64,000 nucleotides of DNA from Hawksworthiomyces lignivorus (GCA_002917075.1 NTMA01000013.1:496001-560000); one strand, 5' to 3'. Shown: positions 21,711 through 33,750, counted from the stretch's first letter. Translations and numbers: made by a program. The notes: generated by a model from the letters alone, not told the origin.

Positions 21711-22719
21711 TTAATCGATTCCAGTATCATTGCGGCTTCGGTGTGCAGACGCAAATTCGTATATCGCATTGTAATCGCGGCATTCATGTGTAACACCCCA
21801 ACCGTCCACCCCTCGCACAAGTTTGCCGTCCACTGTCCTTGCCTTCTCCAACGTTGTATCGCCGTAGCACACGAGCGTTTGGCGAATGTAGTCAAAGCAA
21901 TGGTAAATGTGTTCATCCGACATGTGGTCCTCGCCAAGAGCAAAAGTCAGGTATTCCTTATCGTTCTCGCCCTTGTACCATTGTTGCAGCCGGGACATTT
22001 TGGATTTTATCGCCGCCTATGAATATGATGTGTTTTAGGAAATCCGCACTTCATCGGTAAATTGGGATCCTCACTCACCAGGCAGTGTAATTGATGAAAC
22101 AGAGATATTGTATATTCTTCAGTCCCTGGAACATCTCCATCCCGCAATGGATATCCTCCAGAGAGCGCCCAGCTCTCTGGGTGCTCAATCCGAATGTGTC
22201 CTTTCCCAGCTGTAAAGAGACCATTAGCTAATGGAGCCTTAAATATTGTCGCCTATTGTATTACTCGAGAATGAAGAAAATGGTACTCGACTGTCGTACG
22301 TGGTGCTAGTTTGCTCCATGGCGTATCCAAACCATCCGAACCAAAGGGGTCGACATCGTAGCTTTTGTCAGGATTAAAGACTACGGCAGATTTCGGGACT
22401 AGCTCTTCATTAGTAAGTTGAATAGTGTAGTCGTAAGTGGTATTGCAAATGTTTAAATAGCTGTACTTTTACCAAAAATAGACTGAGATGGGAGAAGGCT
22501 CTTCTCTTTCGAGCCCTTTGAAGAAACAAATAGTGCCAGGGCGAAAGATATCCCAACTGCCACCAGCAAGAATGGCAAGAAGCGGGGATTGGATGACCAC
22601 TGTCTCCAGCGTGCAGCTATGCTACCGAAAATTCCCCTCCGTGGCTGAGATTCTTTGGTTTCCTCATAAAGAAATGCAGCGGACTCGGAGTCCGCGGTTT
22701 CTTGTTGAATGCGCGACAT
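21711..22719 (-). CDS. UstYa-family (DUF3328) oxidase-like protein
   Basis: Four exons: 22719-22473, 22404-22300, 22209-22079 and 22016-21711, giving 262 aa; introns of 68, 90 and 62 nt, all phases closing. A cytosolic N-terminus (about 45 residues) precedes one membrane helix (about 48-65, FLPFLLVAVGISFALALFV). The two family-defining HXXHC motifs are both intact: HQLHC at 156-160, just before the last intron, and HIYHC at 197-201 inside EHIYHCFDYIRQTLVCYGDTT. The usual GWGVTHECRDY segment follows. UstYa proteins carry out oxidative cyclisation or other C-H oxidation in fungal RiPP (dikaritin) and some other secondary-metabolite clusters. I see no Kex2-repeat precursor peptide and no second UstYa nearby, so its pathway is open. 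It could act with the BVMO cluster next door. Confidence 0.9.
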
Positions 22720-23534
22720 ACGTGATAGACCGTCCTCATAAAAAAGTTGTAGCAGCTCTATAATCGAAGTAGCCAAGACCAAGAACTAGCAGGAGTGAAA
22801 ATGACACCACAACGCGCACGTAGAAGAATTGCACCCAGATCTTTAAATTAAGTCGGCCAACATGACCTAAGCTTCAGACGCGTGACCAGGTGGCCAAAAA
22901 GACATAAATCTTGCGGAAACTTGATTTAGGCAGAAGAAGTGTACAGCCGCCACTGGACGATGGCACTGGGAGCCATCACAACGACACCACTGCCTATTTC
23001 CCGTGCCCTTGAATGTAAGTATGAAGGCTGCTCGTACTATTTTAGGTTCAACACGTGTTCGATTCTCATGCTATTCAAAGACAATGTCCGCCGCCTCCGG
23101 GAAGTGGAAGGAAAGTGGCTTTAGCGTCAGAAATATCTTGTGGCGACGGAGGTGGCTAGAAGTCTATCACCAACACAATATAAGACTTTAGCCTAAGCAG
23201 CAAACATCTTGAACTGCTGCCGATAGCCGTATTGAGGTATGGAGCTGAATAGCTGATCTATAACTAATTTGTTAATTGGCACACAGAAAGGCCTGGACAC
23301 TAAATTTATTCACCCACACCACCAGCTCTGAAGTTGAAATCAAATCACGAGCTAAGCTACATGAAGAGGTGATAGCGTCTTATAAAGAACTACCATATAT
23401 GATAGATCTTAGAGATCGATTCAGATCGGAGAAGAAAGTTTCTAAGATCATGCTTGCTCTCGCATACACAAAAGACGGTCTCGAGCAAATAAAAACACTG
23501 GCGACTATTAAATGGATATAAATTGATTTGGTGA
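22720..23534. other. Intergenic, no gene supported
   Basis: Promoter side of the UstYa gene plus the 3' flank of the hypothetical protein at 23535. Short plus-strand open stretches (22939-23124, 23276-23521) are not recognised. One contains CKYEGCSYYF, which faintly resembles the start of a C2H2 finger, but the rest of a finger is absent. Confidence 0.5.
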
Positions 23535-24448
23535 TTAGTGTCCGTGATGGACGTCTAGTTTGGTCGTGTTTTCATCCATGACCTTCTTGGCAAAGTCGAT
23601 AATACCCTGGAAATAGTCCTTCTTCTTCTGCGCAACCGCATCGTCCGTCTCTCCCTCCTCCGTAGTAACGACCTCGGGCTCATCGGGCGCCGTGGGGTCA
23701 AAAAGGTCACTGATTTTGCCGGCTCCAGTGGCTCGCTGGTACACTGAAAATGCCGTACCGAATTCGTGGTGCTTGCCAACCTGGATAGCGTCGAGCATAA
23801 ATAGCGCAAAGTTCTGACAGTTGTTGCTGATCAAGTTATACGCTGGCCGCTTCTGCCGCATGTTGAAGATGACCATTTCGCCGGTCTGCCGCAGCGCTTC
23901 ATCGTTAAAATGAGTCTTGCCCACTTCGAAAGTGTGCCACTCTTCCAGCACGGCTGTCTCGTTGATGTAGATAACATCGAGGTGCTCGTCCATCCAGAGC
24001 TCGTGGCAGTAGCCTCCTACAAGCACCGCCCAGTGCTGCGTGGGGTCGGGATACCGGTGGATCTTCTCCGTGATAAACTTGCCCAGGCCAGTCTTCTCGG
24101 CAAACCACTTCCCCGCAAGACCCGCCACAGGGTGCCAGCCGATGTGCACCGTGCGCTCAACGCCATGAATCTGCGCATCAGCCGGCGGGATGACGTTTGG
24201 CTTGGCGCCTAGCCCTAGCATGTGCTGCAGCTTAAGCTTGCTCTCCATAAACTCATTCTCACCAAACGCAAGCCCAGATTTGCTGCTGGCTGTCAGATGA
24301 AAAAGCGTCCACCGAGAGGCGACGGCATGAGAGGGGTTTCCGCTTACAGCAGTCCTTTGAACTTTTCCCGCTTAGAATGCGGTCTTTCCTGCTCAGCAGG
24401 GCCGACGGCGGTGGCCGCCTCGGCAACTTCGGGTTCTTCTTCAAACAT
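23535..24448 (-). CDS. Conserved hypothetical protein, possible papain-like (PPPDE/LRAT/NlpC-type) fold
   Basis: Two exons, 24448-24348 and 24285-23535, giving about 283 aa if the CCAG acceptor is used. Exon 1 (MFEEEPEVAEAATAVG...) is acidic; the main domain follows. A His in QHWAVLVGGYCHELW and a Cys in ISNNCQNFALFMLDAI are spaced and embedded as in permuted papain-like hydrolase folds, where a small His-containing strand precedes a helix starting with the catalytic Cys. The C-terminus is acidic then Lys-rich (EEGETDDAVAQKKKDY) and ends in HHGH. There is no signal peptide or membrane helix, so it is probably cytosolic. I infer the fold from motif context only; function unknown. It lies 223 bp after the beta-lactamase-like gene on the same strand. 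Confidence 0.65.
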
Positions 24449-24671
24449 GCCTGGCTCAGGGTATAACTAGCAAAATGTGGTTTACGCGAGAGATGGTGCA
24501 CTGGTTCTTGTAGACGTTCATTATCTTTTGTAGATTGGCGATGCTGCGCGTTCCGAGCGCAGCTGAAACCCCCACTTGGCAGAATTGCAGCTCACCAATC
24601 ATAAGTCGCGATTTTTCTATGAGGTACTTCTCACGATTCGTCATTTGCTGACGCTTAGTCTAAAACTCTAA

Positions 24672-26550
24672 TTAAGCTTTTGTCAAAACAATATTGAACG
24701 CCGGATTTTTAATCCCCGTGACCTGTCCGTCTGGTCCCTGTACAACTATGAATTCCCACAAACTCAAAAAGTCATATGCCGCACGATCCAGCAAAAACCA
24801 AGACTGGCAGCTCCCGTCCTTGTAGAAGAGCTGCCCGTCCAGCTGCTGCTTCTCCTCGTCCGTTGTCGTGTCAAAATAGGCACGCCAGGCTGTTTGGGTC
24901 TGATTACCACTGCATGCTGACGTTGCCACACGGTTGGTAGGGTATAGTCTTCCGTCAACGAAGGCGTCGCCGGGAGCGAATGGATCAGTTGTTCCGAGCG
25001 CATACTGCGAAGTGTGGTTCAGGACGTCGTATCCGCGCACGGTGAAGTTGGAAATAACGAGTCCTGGGCCAGAATCCATGTCCAAGATGAGGCTCGATTC
25101 GGAGGACGCGTCAAGGTACGTGCCGACGAGGCCAGCTGGAGAGGATGCTTCTTCTCTGCCAGCTTGCTCAATTGCTGGGACCAGAGTCTCAACAATAGCA
25201 CTAGAGATCTTCGAACTCATATACTGGTCGGCAGAGACCTCTGCTCCACCTGTGAGGACGGAGATAACAATGTCGTAGTCCGGTACAATGCCTAAGAAAG
25301 CGTGATAAAGGCCCAGGTCTCCGCTCTTGGTGTATACGTCGAGCAGCCGCCCATCCGAAGTAACTGAATCGCTTCGTAGGATCTCCCAGGGACCACCGAC
25401 GGAGAATCCCCAAGACGAAGTGTGTGTCTCCGGCTTCAGCCACTGCCGGGCTTGGCGAAACGAGAGCAGAGAGTTGTTGATAACTCCCTCTGCGAACGCG
25501 ATGAGGTCAGCGGTGTTAGAGAACATGCCGCCGGCACTAGAAGCGTGTTAGCACAAATCCCTCATCAGCCCCGAAACCCTCTCTGTTTGGCCTACCTTTC
25601 AAAAACGCCAAGCGTGACGTTCCATGTTGTATCCCCAAGAGGCACAAAGCCATCCGTAGAAAAGGAGTCTACAGGTCCGTTGAAAGATGAGCCCGTCATG
25701 TGGACAACATCATAGATTCCAGTTTGGACGGCGTCTTCAAACGGCTTCCCCGTGACTTCTTCAATAATGAGTGCTAGGATGGCAAACGCGATATTCGAGT
25801 AGGATGGGCTGGTATACGGAAGGTAAATAGGCGCCCGACGCTTGAGGTCGGTCAACAGGTCCTGCTTCGAACAAGGCGTTGTGCCAGGAAGGCCTGAGCA
25901 GGTGGGGCCTGTGTTGTTAGCTATGTCGGGAAGGCCCATGTACGTCCATGGTGCAGTTCCGTAAACAGCCAAGTCAAATGCAGCTATCAAAAGTTAGTTT
26001 CCGGCATAGTATTAGATCTTCTTTCGTCTTGTTTCTTACTGTCTGTGGCAATCCCTGCCAGGTGGCTCATCAAGGACCCCACGGTGATGTCCTTCCAAGG
26101 ATTTGTGTTTATGCTATTAGCACCTGTCACATTTCTCAGCTGCGGGAGGTACTCCAGGACAGAAGCATCCGAGCTGATCGACGTGCTCTGAAGGGCAGCG
26201 AGAGCAGGAAAAATCTTGGACAAGCTTCCAACTCGGTAAATGGTGTTTTTGTCAATGGAAGCAGTGCCAATACCCGATAGGACCGGCGGAGTGAAGTGGT
26301 AGTCAAAGAGCTGATCACCCTCATGGATTGACTTTACACCGATGGAAAGACCACTCGCGTTAAAGAATGATGTGAATTGAGACTCAAGGGTGGATGTGAG
26401 GTTCTGGATTGCGGCCTTGACAGAGTCGCTCTGGCTTGGAGATTGAGGAGCCGGGAGCACAGGCCCAAGAGGCGGACAAGCTTTGCCATTAGCCAGGCCA
26501 AGAACAAGGCTTGTGGTCAATGCCACCGCGAACCTTGCTGGTGATGGCAT
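24672..26550 (-). CDS. Secreted beta-lactamase-fold serine hydrolase
   Basis: Three exons: 26550-26040, 25983-25596 and 25536-24672, giving 587 aa; introns of 56 and 59 nt. An N-terminal signal peptide (MPSPARFAVALTTSLVLGLANG) and many N-glycosylation sequons (NLT, NAS, NVT, NNT, NHT) indicate secretion. The penicillin-binding/beta-lactamase catalytic SxxK is SLSK in RVGSLSK (about residue 107), and the YxN element is YSN in SPSYSNIAFA (about residue 231). The AGGMFSNTADLIAFA segment follows intron 2. The C-terminal 200 residues form an extra beta-rich domain, as in fungal LACTB/esterase-like proteins. Such enzymes act as esterases, peptidases or lactone hydrolases; classical antibiotic resistance should not be assumed. 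Divergent from the Zn2Cys6 gene at 27625, with shared TCGGACT sites. Confidence 0.88.
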
Positions 26551-27624
26551 GGCGAGAGCAACTTCGTGAAGAGTTTGAAAATAAGTGATCAAAAGCTGAT
26601 TCTGAAGACACAAGCCCTTTTAGTAATTTGCCAATAGGTTTGAAGGGTCGAGCCAAGCAAGTCGGGGAAGCTGTGAATAACAAAGCTCTGGGTAATGAAG
26701 CTCCAGACATTGAATGAGGAAAGCATCTCAAATATATACGGTGGGATAGGATGAAGAGACAGGCATCCATCCTGAAGTTACCAGGTAGCGTGACGATGCT
26801 CGCAAGCTCCATGGCGGAGTGCGTAGATCGTTATCAAGCAATCTCGGACTGCAGTCCGAAGAAGCTGTCGTGGTCCAAGGCAAATTGCCAGCAAATACTG
26901 GGACGACTATTTTTGGGGTGACGCAGCATCTCTTAAGCTTAAGGCGCAGCGGCTTAAAGTTTGTGCGCTAAGTCTCATCTGAAGCAGTGTCCTTGCATGT
27001 TGAAGTTCCCGCCTATTTCCACTCACCGTCAGCATACGGTGGCGTTTTAAGAACTTGGAAACGTAATTAATTTCCAGCATGAATTAAGCCTTTTTCGTCC
27101 CTGGCTCATTTGTAAGCCCAGATCCCTCGGACTCCTTAAAATCGGACCTCGCCAGGGCTTACGAGTACGTAGGGTTGGATTTTGTGGGAAATTGCACTGC
27201 TAAGAGGTCAACTACACTGTGGCATTGAACGTACTCGAAACTCCGTACAAGTACTCCGCAAACTCAGACAAATAGGAATATTAGAGACCCCTTGTCGCTG
27301 GGGACCCTTTAACTTTATTTTGGACCAGCAGCGCTACTAAGGAGTCCGAGGTAATCCGATCGGACCAATCAGATGCTGATATGATCCACTTATGATGAGA
27401 CCGTTGCAGACTGAGCCACAGTATTCCTCATCCGCAAGGGCGATGAACAAAATTCTATAACGATATTTAGCTGATGAGAGGCACTTTCTATAAACACAGG
27501 CCAAGACGACTGTTTATTGAGTCCGATCCCAGTTGTGCCCCTTTCTCCTGCGGCTAGCTGGCAATTGCATAGTACTTAGCTCCTTGACCCGAAGTAGTAA
27601 CTACCTTCAGCCTTACGAAACGTC
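26551..27624. promoter_or_regulatory. Divergent promoter with repeated TCGGACT/AGTCCGA elements
   Basis: Between the beta-lactamase-like gene and the Zn2Cys6 gene. A perfect 16-bp palindrome TCGGACTGCAGTCCGA lies at 26844-26859. CTCGGACTCCTTA (27126-27138) and its exact reverse complement TAAGGAGTCCGAG (27338-27350) form a distant inverted repeat. Palindrome TCCGATCGGA is at 27355-27364 and a further AGTCCGA at 27520-27526. That is five 7-mer copies where about 0.13 are expected by chance in 1 kb. TCGGA-type inverted sites are typical Zn2Cys6 targets, and the adjacent regulator is the obvious candidate. Confidence 0.65.
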
Positions 27625-29516
27625 ATGTCGTCCACCGGCTCACCAACGTCTTCTGTCGAATCAAAGAAGTCAGGCAGAAAAGGCAACAAAAAAGTCCGCA
27701 CGGGCTGCCTAACTTGCAAGTGAGTATTCTTAGGACTTTACTTGACTGCATTGACTAATCCGGGACAAGGGCCCGTAAGTTGAAATGCGACGAGACAAGG
27801 CCATCCTGTCTTCGCTGCACGAAGACCGGTCGGAAATGCGATGGCTACTTGCCGATACACAAACACCGCTCTCCAAATCGCACAAGCTCACCATTGAGAC
27901 TACCGCCACCCCCTGAATTTGAGACCAACGAAGAACGCCGGGCCTTTGATTACTACCGGGGACATTCGTCTGCGATCCTTGCCGGCACTGTCGCTGTCGA
28001 ATTCTGGTCCGACTCGGTCTTGAAACTGTGCCTCTACGAGCCAGCCGTGCTACGTTCTGTGCTTGCCCTTAGCAGTCTCCATGAATATACTACTCTGGGC
28101 GAGGATAAAGACAAAGCCATGCTCTGGAGCTTCGCCTTCAGGGAGTACGGCAAGGCGATCTCGGCTATAACGAGCTGGACTAAGCGCAGTGATGACGAGC
28201 CTGCCGCTATACCGCTGCTGGTTTGCATACTTTTTGTCTGCATTGAGTTCTTGGCAGAAAATGAAACGGCATCGCAGCTACACATCTGCCAAGGACGCAA
28301 GATTTTGTCGGAAATCCAAGACGCGAATTCGACTTCTCCTGCTCTGGAAATAGTCAAGCGTGATCTCGTTCCCATGTATACGCGACTCAGCATCGCTAGC
28401 TTTACATTCGGGTCTCGCCCGTCGGAGATACCAAGGCACTTGAAGACATTGACCTTAGTGCCCCCAGAACTTTCTTCTATTGGCGACGCTAGATGCCTGC
28501 TTTACCAAATTATAGACGAGGGGCTCGAGTTCAGTACTAGGGCGCGATTGGTAGATTATTCTCCCGAGCCTGACATTCGAGAAGTGCAAAGCTTGAAGGT
28601 GCTGCAACAGCATCTACTTTCTGAGCTCGTGCGGTGGAATAACGCTTTTACAATCCTCAAAGCCAGGAGCCTGGCATCGGGTCGGTGTGGTTCAGTGGCT
28701 GAGCAAAACCTCCTCCTGCTATATTACCATATCAGTTACGTCTGGACCTCCACTGCATTTCAGTCACAAGAATCTGCCTACGATTCATACACTGCATATT
28801 TTGGTTCCATTATCTCATTTGCGTCGTCCCTTGTTGCTGGTCGTCAAACGGACGAAAAGAGCGACGGCTTTAGCTTTGAGTCCGAGGTGATAGGACCTCT
28901 GTACTGGACAGCAACAAAATGCCGCCATCCACTTTTACGACGCGAGGCTCTGAGACTTTTGCTGAACGACAAGATTAAGCACCGGCGAGAAAATCTTTGG
29001 CAAGGACGTGAGGCTGCAGTGATCGCAGCAAGGGTCATAGAGTTAGAAGAAGTGGGCCAGGCTGCGGATTTGCGCCAGGATATTCTCTCTGCATCTCCGC
29101 GTACTCTCCTCCGAGATGTTGGTCTCATGAAGGAAACAGCGGGGCCTGGCTATGCTGGACCCAGCGACTCCTTCGAAGAAATATATGAAGCGTCCTTTTC
29201 TGACCTTATGTCCTTGTCGTCTCCCGAGGCATTTAATACCGATGTCAGCATTCCATTTCATACGGCCATACCGGACGACTCGTTGAGCCGATTCGATTCA
29301 ATCTACACGACACCTGTTGATCCGGAGATAGTCTTGACGCCTCCGAGCCATTCAATAGCGAACTTGGAGGCGCCATTTGGACTTCCCGAGGAATGCCGGA
29401 TAAAGAATGCAATAATTGGGCTGAGACAGAACGACGGCGTGTGGCTGACGGTGTTCCAAGCGCCAAACATAGACGATTCTACATGGACGTCAAAAAAAGA
29501 ATTTATTAGACTATAA
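27625..29516 (+). CDS. Zn2Cys6 transcription factor (Fungal_trans_2 type)
   Basis: Two exons, 27625-27719 and 27770-29516 (50-nt intron), 613 aa. A Ser/Lys-rich leader leads to the zinc cluster split by the intron: TGCLTCK joined to ARKLKCDETRPSCLRCTKTG then RKCDGY, a standard CX2CX6CX5-8CX2CX6C arrangement. The next block (RAFDYYRGHSSAILAG, then LCLYEPAVLRSVLALSSLHE) is the start of the PF11951-type regulatory domain that fills the remainder. The C-terminus is acidic and Ser/Pro-rich, and could activate transcription. The only close divergent partner is the secreted beta-lactamase-like gene. The shared promoter has several TCGGACT sites, suggesting control of that gene and of itself (inference). 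Confidence 0.9.
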
Positions 29517-30520
29517 TTACTTTAGACAGCGGTGGCGTTCTTGGTGTGATATTATATTATGGAGATAGAAACAGCTTTTATACCTTCCTCTTTGACGATC
29601 GCGCCCGCATACCATTCGATAGCAAACGTACATGCAGTTTATTCATTATAAAGCCAATCGTTGAGTTTTTGCGGAGCTGGCCGGTTGTGCTTGGCTTCGG
29701 GTTCTGAATCCCAGAGAGATGCTCAGGTGGTTTTAGAGATGCAAAGTATGGCTAAGAAACGCATAGAAGAGATAACACGGCGTCTGTTGTATCGCTTCGG
29801 CTGGGGCGGCATTTCCTTATCAGCGAACCAAACTTGGCAAAAACACCCATATACTGGTACCGTGTGACTAAAGTTAGTTAGCTAATGAGCAAGGGCAAGC
29901 GCTTGCAAAAAATAAAAACGCAGTAGAGCTTGCTTATTGCCTGTAAAGAGCACCGCTAAAAAGCCCAAAGTTTTATTCGTGAAATTTTTGTGGTGCGCCT
30001 ATAGCCTTATCCCAGGCATGAAAGATAAGGCCGGAGCAGCCCGCCAACCCGTCGGCAATCCCATTATGCCAAGACAGTAGAACGTACACCGGCTCTGCAA
30101 CCAAAGGTAGCTTGTTACTTCGCGCGGTATAGTTGCTGTATAGTGCCTGCGATACAGCAGATAGCCTTTGTAGGTGGCTGGTGTCTGTATTGACTATCAG
30201 CAGCTGTCGGGTCCATCTGACCGCTAAAACCACCAAGAAGAGGCGGATATACGAACTTATATGCATGCATAGAACCAGAAAATGACAAATGCAGAAAAAA
30301 AAGGTGGCATGAAGACATAGAGATAAGGCCATGCAGAATTCGGATCGGATCCCGCCCGAGTATGGAATCACCGATTTCTATACTCTACCAACCTCTTCTT
30401 CACCTGTGGATTCCCGGATACTCGGTCGCTTAGCAAGTCGGAAGCCTGCACTTGCTGCGATGCTGCATAAAAAGCAACGTAACAGGCGTATAAGTGACTA
30501 ACACAGTGGTCTGGACTGAG
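29517..30520. other. Intergenic, no gene recognised
   Basis: No supported coding region. A minus-strand open stretch at 29973-30371 is hydrophobic by chance composition and has no family. Confidence 0.55.
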
Positions 30521-30528
30521 TATATAAG
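30521..30528 (+). promoter_or_regulatory. TATA box of the amidase gene
   Basis: TATATAAG 108-115 bp upstream of the ATG at 30636. Confidence 0.5.
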
Positions 30529-30635
30529 ATGCATCGCTGTGCAGCATCCCAGAAAGTCACAGAAGCTTTGAACTCATCCCCTCATCTCTACTACCCTTTG
30601 TCACAACTTTATCGCTGTGACAGGACTTGTTCGAG

Positions 30636-32791
30636 ATGGTTTGCTTCAAGGGTACCTCGCTCCTGGGCAAGGCCTACCTGCTTGCCGGGCTTGTCGGTGG
30701 CAGTTTCGCAGCACCGTTGGCGCGCCGCTCCGTCTTCACCAGATCCGGAGCGACTCCGAGCGGCGACGTGCAGTTTACCCTCGGCAATGTGACTTACTTG
30801 GCTAACGTGCAATACCCCAAGTTGAAGCTTCCGGTCGGATGCAACAACCCATCGCCCGAGGCACTTGCACCTATCACTGTCATCTCCATCAATGAGACGA
30901 CAATCACTAGCAGCCTCCTCGAGGCTATCGTAGCTAGCTACACAGCTGGCGACGATGTCTTTAATGCGGACTTCCTTGAGAACGTGTACATCGTTTACAA
31001 CGGAACCGGCACCGCCACCATTGATGCTACAGGTCTGGGCTACCTGGAATCTCTGTCGCCGTCTCTTGTCCTGCTCGACACGGCCTTTGCCAGCTCGGTG
31101 CCTCTGTCGTCGACAAACTTCTCTACAGTCTTCGTGCCCACGCAATTTGCGGCGGGCCTTCCTGCTGGTCCGTACGCTGTTGAAGTTGGTGCATCGTCAA
31201 TTAGCCTGAACACGGTGTACCGGTTGTACGTTGATTCGTACCGTGATTTCCTGTACGGCATGTACGACTCCAACGATGGTGAGGGTACATTTGCCTCTGC
31301 TGGGCAGTTCTACACCCGTAACTGGTGGCCGTATATCCCCGTGCCTTCTCGCATCTACTCCTGGTCCGACCCGCGACCTCTTGCTGGCGCACGTGTTGCT
31401 GTCAAGGATCTGTTCGATGTTAAGGGTTTCTCGACTTCCTTTGGCAGCCAGGCATATGCCATCATCAATCCCATTGCGAATGCGACTGCTCCGGCTATCC
31501 AGCGCATCGTTAACCAAGGTGGTGTTCTTATTGGCAAGTAAGTTATCTGCAGTGCCAAGATACGGTTGTAAGTTAAGCAAATTTATAGTCTCCAAAAACA
31601 TGCTGACGTGCAATTTTCAGGTACAAGCTTGCGCAGTTTGCATCGGGCGCCGACCCATGGAACTGGCAGGACGAGCACTACCCGTGGAACCCGCGTGGTG
31701 ATGGCTACCTGACTTGCTCTGCATCTTCTTCCGGTGGCGGTTGCTCCGTTGCCGCCTATGACTGGCTTGACTTTGCCATTGGCTCCGACACTGGTTCCTC
31801 CATGCGCCGTCCCGGTGCCGTGTCCGGTACCTACTCTAACCGGCCCAGCCAGGGCATGATGGACCTGACCGGTGCGCTGCCGCTCGGTGCTGCTACTGAC
31901 ACTACTGGTGTTTTCTCCCGCGACGTCAAGAAGTGGGCTCATTTCGCCAAGAACTGGTACTCGGCCGATATGCACCAGGACCCTTCTATTACCGGGCTGA
32001 CGCCGTTGGTCGTTCCAGACACGGACCTCTTCCCGAAGCGCGTCCTTTACCTGACCGACTACCTGCCGCTGGCAAATCCTGCCGCTGAGGCCATCCTGCA
32101 GGGCTTCCTCGGCAACATGACCAGCATCTTCAACATGACCAAGGAGGAGGTTGCCTTCAAGGACCTGATGAGCGCTGCCACACCCAATATCAGCGTGCTC
32201 GCCGGCACCCTGGGACCCATTGACTCCATCACCCAGTACGAGGTGGTCGGCAAGCCCCTGGTTGCCGCCTGGGCTGAGATGTTTGACGGCCGCTACCCGC
32301 CGGTCGACCCTGGCCACCGCAACTGGGCAAACCAGTCCATCATCTCCGCCTACACGCAGGAGAACTACGACAAGGCTCTGGCTACCAAGCGCCAGGGCGT
32401 GGACTGGTTCGAGTCCAACGTCCTCTTCAGCACGAACGAGTCGTGCTCCGAGAGCATCATGGTGTGGGACATTGGCACTGGCGGTCTGCCTAGTTTCCGC
32501 GAGCAGGACCTGGTTACAGGCAATCCAGCCGCAGCATTCCTGGCAACGGTGCCCGAGCGGGCTGCCGTTAGTGGTGCCAGCATCTGCCCCATCTTTGGCT
32601 GTGTCGACATGACCATCCCCATTGGCCAGGTCGCCTACCAGTCCAACGTGACGTACCACACCGAGTACATGCCCGTCACTGTTAGTGTTATTGCCAAACG
32701 CGGCTGCGACTACATGCTGTGGAATATGTGGGAGAAGCTTGCCGACGAGGGCGTTCTCAAGACGCTGAAGACCGGCCGCACCGCCTTTTAA
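30636..32791 (+). CDS. Secreted amidase-signature family protein
   Basis: Two exons, 30636-31537 and 31621-32791 (83-nt intron), 690 aa. Translation from ATG 30636 gives a signal peptide ending near SFAAP, followed by an ARR dibasic site. An N-terminal domain of about 200 residues with NVT/NET/NGT sequons precedes the amidase core. The catalytic Lys is in [13 protein letters not shown] (about residue 257). The Gly/Ser-rich signature [20 protein letters not shown], then [11 protein letters not shown] (about 335-365), holds the cis-Ser and nucleophilic Ser of the Ser-cisSer-Lys triad. Expected activity is hydrolysis of amides or aryl/acyl amides outside the cell or in the secretory pathway. Codon choice is strongly C-ending, unlike most neighbours, suggesting high expression. 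Confidence 0.9.
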
Positions 32792-33750
32792 ATTAAGACT
32801 TTTAACGAACTGAACGAAGTAAGATTAACGTACCACAATATAAACTCAATTGAAATATATATGCTATTAACGTGCCTGTGCCGGAGCAACCTAAGTGAGT
32901 ACGCTGATATGTTACATCGCTTCTGAGTGCTGAAGTCTTGATAAGTTGCTCTTTGATATTGGAAAGTTTCCTGAGAGTAAGCCTCATAAAGTGTGTTGAG
33001 ATGTGAAGGCTTCAACAACAAATACCAATAATGGAAGAGATGCTATTTTTTGATCCGAAAAGAAAGATTCTATAAATACAAAGATCCTAGGTATAAGCTG
33101 AGGTCAACATAATTTCATATAACAGCTCAATATCTACCCCAAGATATATAGTAGAATCTAGACCTCTGGGAGATCGCTATATTGTATACACCACGAACAA
33201 GAGAGTGCCAGTCTGCTTGCATAGTTTAGATTTGCTGCTTGATGGCTTTGGCTAACTCTTCAACGCTAGGACAATTTCGATAAGATTGATTGCTGATCGG
33301 AAATGATCTTAATCTTTATTTCCAGAAACCAACGGATCAGTTGAGACGAGAGAACATCGTATTAATACCATATATTCCCTTTTGTTGACCCCTCGGTTAC
33401 CAGCGTTCAGAAAAAAGAAGTGTTCATCAGCAGATGGCTGGCCAGTAACAGCCTAGAAGTTATCGGAATTCCGAAGTGAGGGGATGGTGCTACGCACACT
33501 TCTGCAGATCACTCTAGCGCCTGTCGATATTCCATTCTTGGAACAAAATCACACTCTGTGATCATGGCAAACCTGTGATTCGGAGTTGTGTGTCCGCACT
33601 AGCTTACAAATAATAGCAGTTGCCTTCTGATTTAGCTTCCTAATCTGCCTTGACATTCTACTGAAGATTGGTTTAGATTATCCGAAAATAAAGTCTCATG
33701 TTTATGTTAGATTATAATGCTACTCCGTACAGGTTCGGCTATTGTAAAAC
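32792..33750. other. Intergenic, no gene recognised
   Basis: AT-rich 3' flanks of the amidase and the isocitrate-lyase-like gene. TACTCCGTA at 33721-33729. No coding signal. Confidence 0.6.

Noticed and set aside
22939..23521. Possible C2H2 zinc-finger fragment (CKYEGCSYYF)
   Set aside because: The His pair and finger spacing are missing and the frames do not join by credible introns.
20986..24450. RiPP precursor peptide for the UstYa gene
   Set aside because: No short secreted ORF with repeated KR-flanked cores was found on either strand near the gene.
24456..24644. 62-codon minus-strand frame ending just before the ATG at 24448
   Set aside because: Could be an upstream ORF, but nothing distinguishes it from chance in a leader; not in frame with the gene.
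29973..30371. 132-codon minus-strand open frame
   Set aside because: Cys/Leu-rich chance frame in intergenic DNA, no recognisable domain.
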